NCBI GenBank assembly: GCA_934148875.1 | Contig: CAKPDJ010000004.1 | Location: forward strand, 1-53,494 | Length of the DNA: 53,494 bases | Reading direction: 5' to 3' | Source of the DNA: an uncultured Bacilli bacterium | GTDB taxonomy: Bacteria; Bacillota_I; Bacilli_A; RF39; UBA660 | Shown here: piece after piece, positions 26,078 to 34,475 of the stretch | How positions within the stretch are numbered: position 1 is the first letter of the stretch | How the letters are laid out: each line of letters opens with the position of its first letter | Notes under the pieces: generated by a model | Databases searched by the model: none | What the model was told of the DNA's origin: nothing | What the model saw: only the letters and a program-made list of their open reading frames with translations | Position numbers and translations under genes: made by a program

Positions 26078-26184
26078 GGTCTGTTCCTCATCCCTCGGAC
26101 ACCTGAACTATATCTCAAGAAATCCTTATAAATAAAGGGTTTCTTTTAATTTAACTTAATTTTTTTTGAACTCGTTTTTATCAA

Positions 26185-26203
26185 GGTGCCGTAAATTGGT
26201 GCC
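26185..26203. repeat. candidate integrase arm-type sites, left end
   Basis: GGTGCCGTAA at 26185-26194 followed by GGTGCC at 26198-26203, 13 bases apart. A matching pair, GGTGCCGTAA plus AGTGCCGTAA, lies near the right end (38784-38805). Paired direct repeats about 110-280 bases from each core are typical arm sites for lambda/Tn916-type integrases. Confidence 0.6.
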
Positions 26204-26217
26204 ATGATGTCTTATTT

Positions 26218-27363
26218 TTATGCCATTTCTAACTTTTTCATCATTTCATCGAACCTATCCGCACAAGCATTTTTACTTTCTTCAAAAGCATGTGTGTATA
26301 TTTCCATAGTAATTGATGTGTCTGAATGGCCTAATCGCTTACTGACAGTCTTAGGGTCAACACCAGAATTGATTAAAAGACTTGCACAAGTATGTCTTAA
26401 CTCATGAAAACATATTGGGTCTAAGTTATACTTCTTAACAATCTTTCTCAATATATGGTCACAAGTACCCGGATACATATAATCTCCATTCAAAGCAGTA
26501 AAGACTCTATTATCCTTACCAATCCATCTTTGTTTATTAACCAACTTGTATGCCTCTTGCCATTTCTTATATTCCTTAATCAAGTTGATTGTTGATTCAC
26601 TTAACTTAATTGTTCTGATGGATGATTCTGTCTTAGTTGTTTTTTCATCAATAACACCCTCAACAACTTTTAGTGATTTTGTTATGCTTACCATTCTTGT
26701 ATCTAAGTCAATGTCTGACCATCTTAAAGCACAAATCTCACTTCTTCTTGCACCGGAATCTAAAGCAAGTACGATTAACATCTTATATTTGATGGATTCA
26801 TTTTCAAGAACATCTAACAACTTCTTAACTTGATATACATCATAGAAGTTTTTTTCTTTATGTTCTTTCTTTGGCTTGTTTGCTTTTAAGTTAGGATTCT
26901 TATCCATAATCTCCCATCTGATTGCTTGATTAAACATAACATTCACAACTTTATATAAGTTGTAACTTGAATGATAACCTAACTCTTGACCATTCTTACC
27001 AGTCCTCAATTTTTGATACATATTATCTAGGACAAAAGGTGTAATGTCTTTCAACTTCTTATTTCCAATGACTGGAAGTATTCTCTTAAGAGACTTTTTA
27101 TAACCACAAGTAGTAACGGCAGAAATGTTTGGCTTACAATACTTCTCAATAAATATCTCTGACAAATCTTTGAAAGTCAAATCTGTTATTCGTTTTGATT
27201 CTCCCATGTGATAAAACTCTGTCTTAAGTTCGGCCTCTCTTTTAATTGCCTCTGACTTAGTACCAGTAAAATTGATTGTCTTTCGTTTACGATTACCTAA
27301 AATATCATAACCGAGTTCAATAGTTATTTTGTATTTGTTCACATCTATTTTTTTAATTGCCAT
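26218..27363 (-). CDS. int: tyrosine recombinase / integrase (Tn916 Int-like)
   Basis: About 381 residues. The N-terminal arm-binding domain is of the AP2-like type (KYKITIELGYDILGNRKRKT), then a SAM-like core-binding domain (about 70-165), then the catalytic domain: Arg in SGARRSEICALRW, HELRHTC (HxxR), GHSDTSITMEIYTH with the second His/Trp position and the nucleophile Tyr. All catalytic residues are present. It integrates and excises the element at the tRNA anticodon loop. ATG 27363 has AAAGGAG in front. The gene ends 140 bases inside the left border, the usual position. Confidence 0.95.
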   Translation of the reverse strand: MAIKKIDVNKYKITIELGYDILGNRKRKTINFTGTKSEAIKREAELKTEFYHMGESKRITDLTFKDLSEIFIEKYCKPNISAVTTCGYKKSLKRILPVIGNKKLKDITPFVLDNMYQKLRTGKNGQELGYHSSYNLYKVVNVMFNQAIRWEIMDKNPNLKANKPKKEHKEKNFYDVYQVKKLLDVLENESIKYKMLIVLALDSGARRSEICALRWSDIDLDTRMVSITKSLKVVEGVIDEKTTKTESSIRTIKLSESTINLIKEYKKWQEAYKLVNKQRWIGKDNRVFTALNGDYMYPGTCDHILRKIVKKYNLDPICFHELRHTCASLLINSGVDPKTVSKRLGHSDTSITMEIYTHAFEESKNACADRFDEMMKKLEMA

Positions 27364-27443
27364 AAGTTCTCCTTTCACGACTCATGGGATAGAACACATA
27401 CTTAACTATCTATAAATATTATACCACAAAAAGGTCTTTTTTC

Positions 27444-27641
27444 CTATAAGAATAAGACACTTTTTCGTTGTTCTTGGCGATGTGTTTCTATCCATTCATT
27501 TATCTCTTTAACATCAAATTTTAGTTGATTGCCAAATCTGTAATGAGGTATAAGTTTGGCTCTGACTAACTTTCGGATGTAAGGAATCGATAAGTCTAAA
27601 TATTCTGATATAGTTTTTAAATCACACAATTGCTTAGTCAA
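27444..27641 (-). CDS. excisionase-like MerR-type HTH protein
   Basis: 65 residues. The winged-helix fold of Xis and HTH_17 proteins: LKTISEYLDLSIPYIRKLVR, then IPHYRFGNQLKFDVKEINEWI. Such proteins bind near att sites and tip the integrase toward excision. The likely start is TTG 27641, because AAGGAGG is 8 bases before it and the upstream GTG is too close. It lies directly upstream of int, the normal Xis-Int order. Confidence 0.85.
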   Translation of the reverse strand: MTKQLCDLKTISEYLDLSIPYIRKLVRAKLIPHYRFGNQLKFDVKEINEWIETHRQEQRKSVLFL

Positions 27642-27654
27642 AGCCAACACCTCC

Positions 27655-28179
27655 TTAGAATTCTATTTTATCTTTAAGCATAAATTTATATATATCTGTA
27701 ATACATTGTTGAAGTTCATCATTACTAAATAAGTCATAAGAGAAACCATCTTCTCCACACTCAATCATGTTTATTGTTTCGTAAACTTTTTTAGCAAGTT
27801 CTGATGATTTAAAAAGTTTTTCTTCATCATCAATTAAACTTAAAGCATGATATATTACATCCCACAATATTTCTGAATAAGATTGTCTTCTGTTTTTATC
27901 CAATCCACCACATAAGTTATGGAATCCAATTGTTGAACCGATTAAGAACTTAACATCATCAACGCTAATTGTTTTAATATCCCATTCACTATCATCAGAA
28001 GTAATTCCATCAATGAAGTTAAACTCTATCATTAAACTTAACTTATCTATGTCTTCTTCTGTTGCACCCTCAAATTCTTCTTTTATTCCATCATAAGCAA
28101 TATTCCTAATTGCACTTCTTAATTTATCTATAAAAACCAAACCCTCTGTATTCTCATAAACATATTCTATAAAATTCAT
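27655..28179 (-). CDS. acidic protein of unknown function (element cargo)
   Basis: 174 residues, rich in Asp and Glu, no membrane helix. ATG 28179 after TGGAGG. Blocks such as TEEDIDKLSLMIEFNFIDG and SVDDVKFLIGSTIGFHNLCGGLDKN look like a helical fold. It ends 14 bases before the xis-like gene, so they are co-transcribed. Upstream lie 180 bases without a gene, probably the promoter. I do not recognise it. A role as an anti-defence, regulatory or immunity protein would be guesswork. Confidence 0.6.
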   Translation of the reverse strand: MNFIEYVYENTEGLVFIDKLRSAIRNIAYDGIKEEFEGATEEDIDKLSLMIEFNFIDGITSDDSEWDIKTISVDDVKFLIGSTIGFHNLCGGLDKNRRQSYSEILWDVIYHALSLIDDEEKLFKSSELAKKVYETINMIECGEDGFSYDLFSNDELQQCITDIYKFMLKDKIEF

Positions 28180-28363
28180 AATAACCTCCATTAACACAAA
28201 TTTTATTGGCCAATCAAGAGTGTGTTTTTTTCTCTTGTTGACTTCATTGTATAAGAATCAATAACCTCATGTCTGCCCCTAAATCGTAATTTTTTATTGT
28301 TTCGATGTTCGATATGTGTTCGGTATCTAAATTAAGGCAAAAAAATAAGAGGACATCTGTCCT

Positions 28364-28813
28364 CTAAAAATAGTTTTTCTTTAAATTACATCCGGATTCT
28401 TTAACTATCTCTTGTTTAGCTAAAAATCTCATTAAGTCTTGAACATCAGATTGAATTGCTTGAATTGTTGTATCTGATGATTCTGTTTTATATTTATTAT
28501 TCCAGTAAATCATTTTGTCATAGTAGAATTTACATCTTGAATCTTTGCTTTCTTTTATCTCTTCATGTTCTTGTATAAACTTACCTAATGAAGTAAAAGC
28601 ATTTATTACATTCTTGTCTAAAGTATTATTGAATGTAACTAAAGCATTGTAAGTATAATAAACATCTGAAGTAACTTGTTCTTGAATTCTATAATCTCCA
28701 CAATTACTCATAAGAGTTTCATTATATCTGAACATCTTTAAAGCATTTGCATTGTTAGTATAAAAGTCTGTACTCAATGGTAACTTTTGTGTTCTGGTAT
28801 TATATAGAATCAT
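28364..28813 (-). CDS. protein of unknown function (element cargo)
   Basis: 149 residues. ATG 28813 follows AAAGGAAGTGATG. Predicted mostly helical (YYTYNALVTFNNTLDKNVINAF, TTIQAIQSDVQDLMRFL); no membrane segment, and the Cys are few. It is divergent from the HEPN-type gene, with only 77 bases between the two start codons, so the two may share a control region. No family recognised. Confidence 0.55.
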   Translation of the reverse strand: MILYNTRTQKLPLSTDFYTNNANALKMFRYNETLMSNCGDYRIQEQVTSDVYYTYNALVTFNNTLDKNVINAFTSLGKFIQEHEEIKESKDSRCKFYYDKMIYWNNKYKTESSDTTIQAIQSDVQDLMRFLAKQEIVKESGCNLKKNYF

Positions 28814-28890
28814 GACATCACTTCCTTTGATTGATTATTATAGCATAAATACGGCAAAAAAGATGATATAATATTTCTTGAGGTGGTGTT

Positions 28891-29988
28891 ATGGAAAACA
28901 ATCATGATAATAAAATTATTATTAACACAACAGATGACACTAAAGAGAAAAGTTTATCTGAAATTCAAGAAAAATTAAAATCAACAGAATATATGAATAG
29001 TATTAAAGGAATGTCATCAACACTGAGTCAATTATCAAAATCTTTAATTGATATGCACACATCTATCATGCCAAATATATTGAAACAAAATATTGAACTA
29101 AGTACATCACTTAGTAAAACCACAAAAATGATTGCGGATTATCAAAAAACTATTATGCCAGATGTAATAAAAAATAGTATTGAGACAAGCAATAAACTTT
29201 CTGAAACAATAAAATCACTTGTTAATTCTTATGATTTTAATAGTTTGATAAATATTGCAGTCTCTTCAAAATTACAAACAATATTACATCAATTATCTGA
29301 ATTGTTAAAACCTTTACACTTGGGAGATTTATCTGGATACGAAACTGAATATTTAAAAAAACGATTCTGGGTAATTCCATTTGAATATGAGTATAAAAAT
29401 ATAAAAAAACTAACTGATTTATCAAATAAAGATTTCAATAATGAAATGTTAAAGTATTTTAATAAATCTAGAGTTAATAGGCTTATAACAAATTGTATAA
29501 AAAATGAAACAAAAAAAGATAAGAAAAAAATACTAAGACAAGTAAAACAAAACTATACTTTAGGTAATTATTCAATATGTAATGTTGCTTTAATCACTTA
29601 TTTAGATAGTTTATCTTTGAAATTTATCGATATTTCTTCAAGATGTCAACACAAATCTCATGAAGTAGTAAATAACATTCATCAATATTATGAAGAACAT
29701 GATACATATCAAATGTACTTAAAAGCAGAAGTATTAAAAAACTTTTATGATATTCTTTATGATAATGAAAACAATCTAAAAAATTCAAATTCTAAAACAT
29801 TAAATAGACATTTGGCTTCACATGGAACAATATATTCTGATAAAAAAATAGATACATTAAGATTACTAAATGCAATTTGGTACATTCAATCTTTCACAGA
29901 AGAAACTGATTTCATAGATAAATTTATATATGAATCAAAAGGTAGAGACAAAGGTTATAAATTAAAAGAAACAAGAGATAATCAATAA
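28891..29988 (+). CDS. coiled-coil protein with C-terminal HEPN-type RNase motif
   Basis: 365 residues. Residues 20-140 are long helices with repeated patterns (LSKSLIDMHTSIMPNILKQN, then LSKTTKMIADYQKTIMPDVI and NKLSETIKSLV), likely a coiled coil. Near the end, LNRHLASHGTIYSD has Arg306 and His311, the Rx4H motif of HEPN ribonucleases, placed between two helices as in Apea-like/abortive-infection HEPN proteins (N-R-x4-HG). Those cut RNA and stop growth during phage attack. The only plus-strand protein gene in the element, divergent from the 149-aa gene and ended by a strong hairpin. The domain call is by motif and position, without a search. Confidence 0.6.
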   Translation: MENNHDNKIIINTTDDTKEKSLSEIQEKLKSTEYMNSIKGMSSTLSQLSKSLIDMHTSIMPNILKQNIELSTSLSKTTKMIADYQKTIMPDVIKNSIETSNKLSETIKSLVNSYDFNSLINIAVSSKLQTILHQLSELLKPLHLGDLSGYETEYLKKRFWVIPFEYEYKNIKKLTDLSNKDFNNEMLKYFNKSRVNRLITNCIKNETKKDKKKILRQVKQNYTLGNYSICNVALITYLDSLSLKFIDISSRCQHKSHEVVNNIHQYYEEHDTYQMYLKAEVLKNFYDILYDNENNLKNSNSKTLNRHLASHGTIYSDKKIDTLRLLNAIWYIQSFTEETDFIDKFIYESKGRDKGYKLKETRDNQ

Positions 29989-30004
29989 CATTATCTCTTG
30001 TTTC
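29968..30004. terminator. strong bidirectional hairpin terminator
   Basis: A perfect 15-bp stem: GAAACAAGAGATAAT (29968-29982) against ATTATCTCTTGTTTC (29990-30004), loop of 7. It separates the convergent HEPN-type and 130-aa genes and overlaps both stop codons. The T-tract is weak. Confidence 0.7.
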
Positions 30005-30347
30005 TATTATACTTTGGATAGTTCTGAATGGCTCTACCATATTGACCAGACAAGTCAACACAAGTAGGACATCTGAAACTGAATCCATCTTTAATTAGCA
30101 TGTCTTTAATTGCACTATAAACCAGATTACTTTTTAACATCTCAACAAGATGTTGTTTCTCTTTAAAACTTTCTTGACCATGTTTTAGTTGTTCTATCAT
30201 GTCTTCTTTTTTATTTTCTTCATCCAACTTTTTAAGATAGGAATCAATCTTTTTCTCTAACATCATTTGTGCATACTCATCATCAAGGCCAATAGTAATT
30301 GTCCTATCATCAAGTCCTAATGCCCTAAGTAAATCTTTATCTGTCAT
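29991..30347 (-). CDS. protein of unknown function with CPTC motif (element cargo)
   Basis: 118 residues from ATG 30347; the codons before it (to 30383) contain its own GGGAGG ribosome site, so they are not translated. N-terminus MTDKDLLRALGLDDRTITIGLDDEYAQ, then a charged helix (about 25-75), and FRCPTCVDLSGQYG near the end, a single CxxC that could be half of a zinc site. Starts 2 bases after the stop of the small HTH gene: coupled translation. Not recognised. Confidence 0.6.
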   Translation of the reverse strand: MTDKDLLRALGLDDRTITIGLDDEYAQMMLEKKIDSYLKKLDEENKKEDMIEQLKHGQESFKEKQHLVEMLKSNLVYSAIKDMLIKDGFSFRCPTCVDLSGQYGRAIQNYPKYNRNKR

Positions 30348-30349
30348 AC

Positions 30350-30520
30350 CTAAACCTCCCTTGATAGATAGAATTTTTCCCAATCACTTCTCTTAACTAT
30401 ATAATCTCTTCCATGTTTTAATGCTTTAACCTTATGTTCTCTTATGACCTTTCTAACATAGATAAGTGTAACTCTATACTCATCACTTATCTCATTTGTA
30501 AGTAAATATTCTTTCTCCAT
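30350..30520 (-). CDS. small HTH (Xis/HTH_17-like) protein, 56 aa
   Basis: 56 residues from ATG 30520, after GAGGAGG, to TAG 30350. Pattern LLTNEISDEYRVTLIYVRKV followed by KALKHGRDYIVKRSDWEKF is the helix-turn-helix plus wing of excisionase-like proteins (two helices, then a G-R-D-Y-I-V-K-R-S-D-W strand-helix pair). It lies 2 bases upstream of the 118-residue gene. It may be a second DNA-binding accessory protein or a regulator of the element. It sits beside the large non-coding region with repeats. Confidence 0.72.
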   Translation of the reverse strand: MEKEYLLTNEISDEYRVTLIYVRKVIREHKVKALKHGRDYIVKRSDWEKFYLSREV

Positions 30521-30574
30521 GCTTATTCCTCCTCATTTATTAAGTAGTCAAGTAAAAGTAAAACTCTAAAATAG

Positions 30575-30592
30575 TATCACTTACTATCACTT
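30575..30592. repeat. tandem TATCACTT repeats, 10-base period
   Basis: TATCACTT at 30575-30582 and 30585-30592, spaced by exactly one helical turn. The same arrangement recurs at 38830-38847 near the right end. Confidence 0.7.
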
Positions 30593-30874
30593 AGTACCAC
30601 ATAAAAAAGTCGTGTAATTGGTACACGAACACTTGTTCTCGAGCATACCTCTTTTTGCTTGTTTTTAGCCATTCTGAGACACTTTTATAATGAGTTAGAC
30701 TAATTGTTCATACTGAGTCTTTCGCAACAGGGAGATAGTGGAATTTGCTTCATATAGACTGAGGGGGATGGGTTTAGTAAAAAAAGAAATTTAACTCTCT
30801 CCAAAAGCATGGTAACTCCAAATCGAATTTAGCAAAATGACTTTTCTTTTTCTTTTCTTAAGAAGGAAGGGGCA

Positions 30875-30911
30875 TACTTATATTACGAACGAAGTGAGTA
30901 ATATAAGTATT
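30875..30911. repeat. 13-bp perfect inverted repeat
   Basis: ATACTTATATTAC (30875-30887) and GTAATATAAGTAT (30899-30911) flank the 11 bases GAACGAAGTGA. Flanked by GGGG on each side. No T run, so not a terminator. It looks like a binding or nicking-type site. Confidence 0.8.
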
Positions 30912-31141
30912 AGGGGTTGGATAATATTCTTTTCTTTTTCTTTTAATATATACTTTACAGATGTATGATAAATTATAATATAATTCTATTGTAAGATAAA
31001 AAATAATATAGTTTATTAGTTTATATTATATACTATGAGTCCTATTACTTATATTTATATAATATATGTATATATAATAAGTACCCCTTACATTTACTTA
31101 TATAGTAGAGTTGAAACCACAAAACTCTAATCTCTGTTAAC

Positions 31142-31168
31142 AAAAAAAGCAACTCTGTTAAAGTTGCT
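31142..31168 (-). terminator. terminator of the hsd operon
   Basis: On the minus strand AGCAACT (31162-31168) pairs with AGTTGCT (31148-31154), followed by seven T. The stem overlaps the stop of hsdS. Confidence 0.85.
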
Positions 31169-32372
31169 CAATAAGTTCAAATAAACTTTCTATTTTTTCA
31201 ACTATTCTTTTTTGCTCTTCAAAAGGAGGTAATGGTATAATCAATGAGTTCAATTTCTTTTGTGTAACTTGATTTATAGTCATAGTGTTTGTATTTTCAT
31301 ACAATTGATTATAATAATACTTTGATTGCATAAACCAATAAACATACTTGAAATATGGTGTCCTAAATATAGTCATAAATGCACCATAAGTCATTTCTTC
31401 TTTCATATTGACTAACAAGCATGATTTTCCGACAAGTCGTTTACTACCATTTCTTGCACATATAAGAATGTCATTTTCTTTAACTATGATATTATCATTT
31501 ACTTTACAATTAACTCTTACTATATCTTTCAAATAAAGTTTACCATTTTGAATATTGCTACTTCTTAACACAATAATTCCATCATCAGAAACATTTTCTG
31601 GCCTGTATGTTAAACCAATATTGGATTCTCCAATGGATTTATACTCGCACCATTTCCAATTAAATGGTACATCAAACAATCCATTTCCACTAAACTCTTC
31701 ATTGTCAACAGAACTTAGTGATAAATCATTTTCCAAAAGGATACCTTTAAAAGCATTATCTAATATTTTATTTTTTAGTATTTCCTTTAGCTTACTTTTT
31801 TCTTTGTCGTTGTTGTCCTTTTTATCTATTAGTTCAAATAAAGTATCAATTCTGTTAACTATATTTTGTTGACTTTCCTTATTTGGAACATATATATCGA
31901 CATCCAAAAACTTATTACTATCCAAAGTTGGAAGTGCGGTACCTTTATAATAATTATTAAAATCTATAGAAAGCATAATATAATAAAGATATTTATAGCA
32001 AATCAAATTATTTGGGATTAAAACACCAGTATTTAAATCAACCAATGAATCTTTAGTTAAAATCCTTTTTTTGTTTGTAAGCAAAGCACCACCATTTTTA
32101 GGAAAAATAATTGAGTCTTTAGGAAATAATTGATAATTTCCTTTAGTAACAAACAAACTATCAACAGACATATAAACTTCATTTCCTAAAACATTCATAT
32201 CAGAAACTTTATAGTAAGGGATTTCCCCATTATCATTTATTTCATCGGATTTTGGAGTCTTTCCAGATTTTAAAGTACATACATCAGTTATTTTTTTGTT
32301 AGTGTAATTTTTATCCTCTAAATGTAATAACTCTACTAATATTTTTTTCTTCAAATACTCATTACTAATCAT
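31158..32372 (-). CDS. hsdS: type I restriction-modification specificity subunit
   Basis: 404 residues, the DNA-recognition subunit that joins two HsdM and two HsdR. Two target recognition domains are seen (about 20-165 and 220-375), each followed by a conserved helix: SQQNIVNRIDTLFELI in the centre and PPFEEQKRIVEKIESLFELI at the end. The first domain includes the family's KSGKTP and IPYYKVSDM. ATG overlaps the hsdM stop by 4 bases. Only one hsdS copy and no inverted-repeat partner, so no phase switching is visible. Target sequence not predictable. Confidence 0.95.
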   Translation of the reverse strand: MISNEYLKKKILVELLHLEDKNYTNKKITDVCTLKSGKTPKSDEINDNGEIPYYKVSDMNVLGNEVYMSVDSLFVTKGNYQLFPKDSIIFPKNGGALLTNKKRILTKDSLVDLNTGVLIPNNLICYKYLYYIMLSIDFNNYYKGTALPTLDSNKFLDVDIYVPNKESQQNIVNRIDTLFELIDKKDNNDKEKSKLKEILKNKILDNAFKGILLENDLSLSSVDNEEFSGNGLFDVPFNWKWCEYKSIGESNIGLTYRPENVSDDGIIVLRSSNIQNGKLYLKDIVRVNCKVNDNIIVKENDILICARNGSKRLVGKSCLLVNMKEEMTYGAFMTIFRTPYFKYVYWFMQSKYYYNQLYENTNTMTINQVTQKKLNSLIIPLPPFEEQKRIVEKIESLFELIEQL

Positions 32373-33790
32373 TTTAACATACCCTCTAACTCGGAAAGTA
32401 TATTTGAATTTTCTTTAGTAATCTCTTTCATTTTATCTATTATCTCTTCAATGGTATAAGATTCTGTTTCATAAATCTTACTTGGATTTTTTAAATCCAA
32501 ATTGTAATTATCTAAGTCCTCAACCTTAACTAACCATGCTTGTTTGTTTTCAACTCGATTATTCCACCATGCTTTTACTTTATCAAAGTGTTGTCTTTTA
32601 ATCGGATTTGTTTTTGTGAATCTTGCAAGTCCATCTGGAAGTTCTAACTCATAAAACCAAATTTCTCTTGTTCCTTTAGGGTCTCTATTGAAGAATAATA
32701 AGTTAGTTGTAATAGATGTATAAGGTGCAAATACTCCCTCTGGAAGTCTTACAATCGTATGTAAATTAAATTCTTTTAACAACTTTGCCTTAATATTATT
32801 CTTAACACCATCTCCAAATAAAATACTATCTGGAAGAACTATACCGGCACGACCATTATCTGATAACTTTTCCATAAGTAAAGCCATAAATAAGTCTGCA
32901 GTTTCTTTAGTTTGAAATTCTTTTGCAAAGTTTGATGAAACACCATCTTCTTCAATTCCACCATAAGGAGGATTAGTAACAATAACATCAACTTGCTTAC
33001 TATCACTAAATCCAGACACTTCTCCAGTAAGAGAGTTTCTATGTTCAATGTTAGGAATATCAATTCCATGTAGTAATAAGTTAGTCATACATAAGGCATA
33101 AGGAAGTTGTTTTTTCTCTATACCTTGAATGTTCTTTTGAATCTTTTCAACATCATCGGCACCAGTAATTTGATTTGTATTTTCAAAATGTTCAATTGCA
33201 CAAGTTAAGAATCCACCAGTACCACATGCAAAGTCTAATATTCTTTCATTAACTTTAGGGTCAACCATTTCAACAACGAATTCAGTAACTGGTCTTGGTG
33301 TATAAAACTCTCCAGAACTACCGGCACTTTGCATTTCAAGTAACATTCCCTCATAAATATCATTGAAGTCATGTCTTTCTTTGTTAACATTAAAATCCGT
33401 GTTATTTATTTCATTTATAACTTGTCTTAATAGAGTACCACTTTTCATGTAGTTATGAGTATCTGCAAATACATCATGAACTATTTGGTCTCTAACATTA
33501 TTAACTGGAAGTAATTTAATTTCCTTGAACATAGTTTCAACGAATTCAATTAACTCATCTCCAGTCATTCCTCTTTCATCTAAAGCCCAATTTTTCCATC
33601 TATATTTTTCTGGAATAGCACTTTCATAAGTTTGACCTTTTAATTTTGCTTTGATTTCCCATTCATCTTCCTTAGAATCAAATAACTTCATGAATAACAT
33701 CCAGACAGTCTGTTCAAGTCTTTGTGCGTCTCCGTTAACACCATCATCTTTCCACATTATTTGTCTAAGGTTTTTCATATTTATTGCCAT
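32369..33790 (-). CDS. hsdM: type I restriction-modification methyltransferase subunit
   Basis: 473 residues, N6-adenine methyltransferase. N-terminal helical domain (LRQIMWKDDGVNGDAQRLEQ), then GEFYTPRPVTEFVVEMV, the SAM site DFACGTGGFL, and the catalytic DVIVTNPPYGG (NPPY near residue 273). It pairs with HsdS to methylate host DNA; with HsdR it forms the nuclease complex. ATG 33790 follows AAAGGAAG. Stop overlaps hsdS by 4 bases; the zinc-ribbon membrane gene ends 15 bases upstream. Confidence 0.97.
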   Translation of the reverse strand: MAINMKNLRQIMWKDDGVNGDAQRLEQTVWMLFMKLFDSKEDEWEIKAKLKGQTYESAIPEKYRWKNWALDERGMTGDELIEFVETMFKEIKLLPVNNVRDQIVHDVFADTHNYMKSGTLLRQVINEINNTDFNVNKERHDFNDIYEGMLLEMQSAGSSGEFYTPRPVTEFVVEMVDPKVNERILDFACGTGGFLTCAIEHFENTNQITGADDVEKIQKNIQGIEKKQLPYALCMTNLLLHGIDIPNIEHRNSLTGEVSGFSDSKQVDVIVTNPPYGGIEEDGVSSNFAKEFQTKETADLFMALLMEKLSDNGRAGIVLPDSILFGDGVKNNIKAKLLKEFNLHTIVRLPEGVFAPYTSITTNLLFFNRDPKGTREIWFYELELPDGLARFTKTNPIKRQHFDKVKAWWNNRVENKQAWLVKVEDLDNYNLDLKNPSKIYETESYTIEEIIDKMKEITKENSNILSELEGMLK

Positions 33791-33805
33791 AAGAGACTTC
33801 CTTTC

Positions 33806-34456
33806 TTATTTTACTTTTTTATAAACTATATCAAAATCTTCTTCAATTCCACCATTAGCACTATATAAACTATCATTATACTTATCAGAATTTGCCCCTT
33901 TACAAGATACCTGTTTTATAGTGCTTTTTTCTGTATTTTTAAAGCATAAATATACACTATTTCCATCAGTTGTATTAAAATTTATTGCAAATATTTTATC
34001 ATTATCATTTAATAATAAAACTGGTTTTGCACCGTTACATCTTTTTGTAATTGGTTCATCAAATTGTTCGCAACCAATACCACCACCGATTCCATAATAT
34101 ACATTATCCTTTTCAAAGTTTAACTTATCATCAATTATAATTGTATAATCTATTGTATAAGTTTCATCAACTCCAACTGAAGTATAAGTTTTTGAATATG
34201 TTACATTGCCTTGCTTTGAAACTAATTCCCAAATTCCAACATAACTATTCTCTCTATTTTTTCTGGATAAGTCTCTGATAAGTGAATATACGACAACACA
34301 TATAATACCAATTACAATTAAAACACCAATTATCTCAAAAAATCTAAATGCTTTACTGATAAAACTTTTCTTTTTTATTCTTACTCCGCAATTAGGACAT
34401 ATTTCTGCTTTTGATGATAATTCTTTTCCACATTCTTTACATTTTATTGTTTCCAT
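33806..34456 (-). CDS. zinc-ribbon membrane protein inside the hsd operon
   Basis: 216 residues. N-terminal zinc ribbon IKCKECGKELSSKAEICPNC (two CxxC pairs, about 4-24), one membrane helix (about 38-63), then an outside domain of 150 residues with several Cys (GIGCEQFD, KRCNGAKP, YLCFKN, VSCKGA) that suit disulfides. The start is ATG 34456, after AAAGGAA. It sits between the lipoprotein and hsdM, all in one direction. It is not part of a known type I complex; it may be a passenger gene or a membrane sensor. Function unknown. Confidence 0.7.
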   Translation of the reverse strand: METIKCKECGKELSSKAEICPNCGVRIKKKSFISKAFRFFEIIGVLIVIGIICVVVYSLIRDLSRKNRENSYVGIWELVSKQGNVTYSKTYTSVGVDETYTIDYTIIIDDKLNFEKDNVYYGIGGGIGCEQFDEPITKRCNGAKPVLLLNDNDKIFAINFNTTDGNSVYLCFKNTEKSTIKQVSCKGANSDKYNDSLYSANGGIEEDFDIVYKKVK

Positions 34457-34475
34457 CAAATAATTTTCCTTTCGT

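Larger units (their letters stand above)
30521..31157. other. 637-base region without a gene, with repeats and hairpins
   Basis: No open frame with a ribosome site was found. It holds two TATCACTT repeats (30575-30592), small hairpins (CGTGT...ACACG near 30618-30635), runs of C/T, a 13-bp inverted repeat (30875-30911) and a very AT-rich stretch (30960-31090). This is the composition of a replication origin, transfer origin or promoter/operator region; no initiator or relaxase gene is present next to it. Confidence 0.5.

Noticed and set aside
26032..26105. A tRNA spanning the left junction with acceptor GTGTCCG
   Set aside because: Six of seven acceptor positions could pair with CGGGAAC, counting a G-U, but the 5' part is about 5 bases short, the D-stem has only two pairs and the anticodon stem has only two of five. 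It may be a decayed attP tRNA-like segment, not a working tRNA.
30575..30592. CRISPR-like repeats
   Set aside because: Only two 8-base units with 2-base gaps; no spacers, no cas genes in the window.
30618..30660. Terminator or tRNA-like structure (CGTGT...ACACG and GAAC...GTTC)
   Set aside because: Short stems, no T run and no tRNA elements; kept only as part of the non-coding region.
31158..32372. Phase-variable hsdS
   Set aside because: No second hsdS copy, inverted repeat or recombinase next to it; the integrase is at the far end and serves the att sites.
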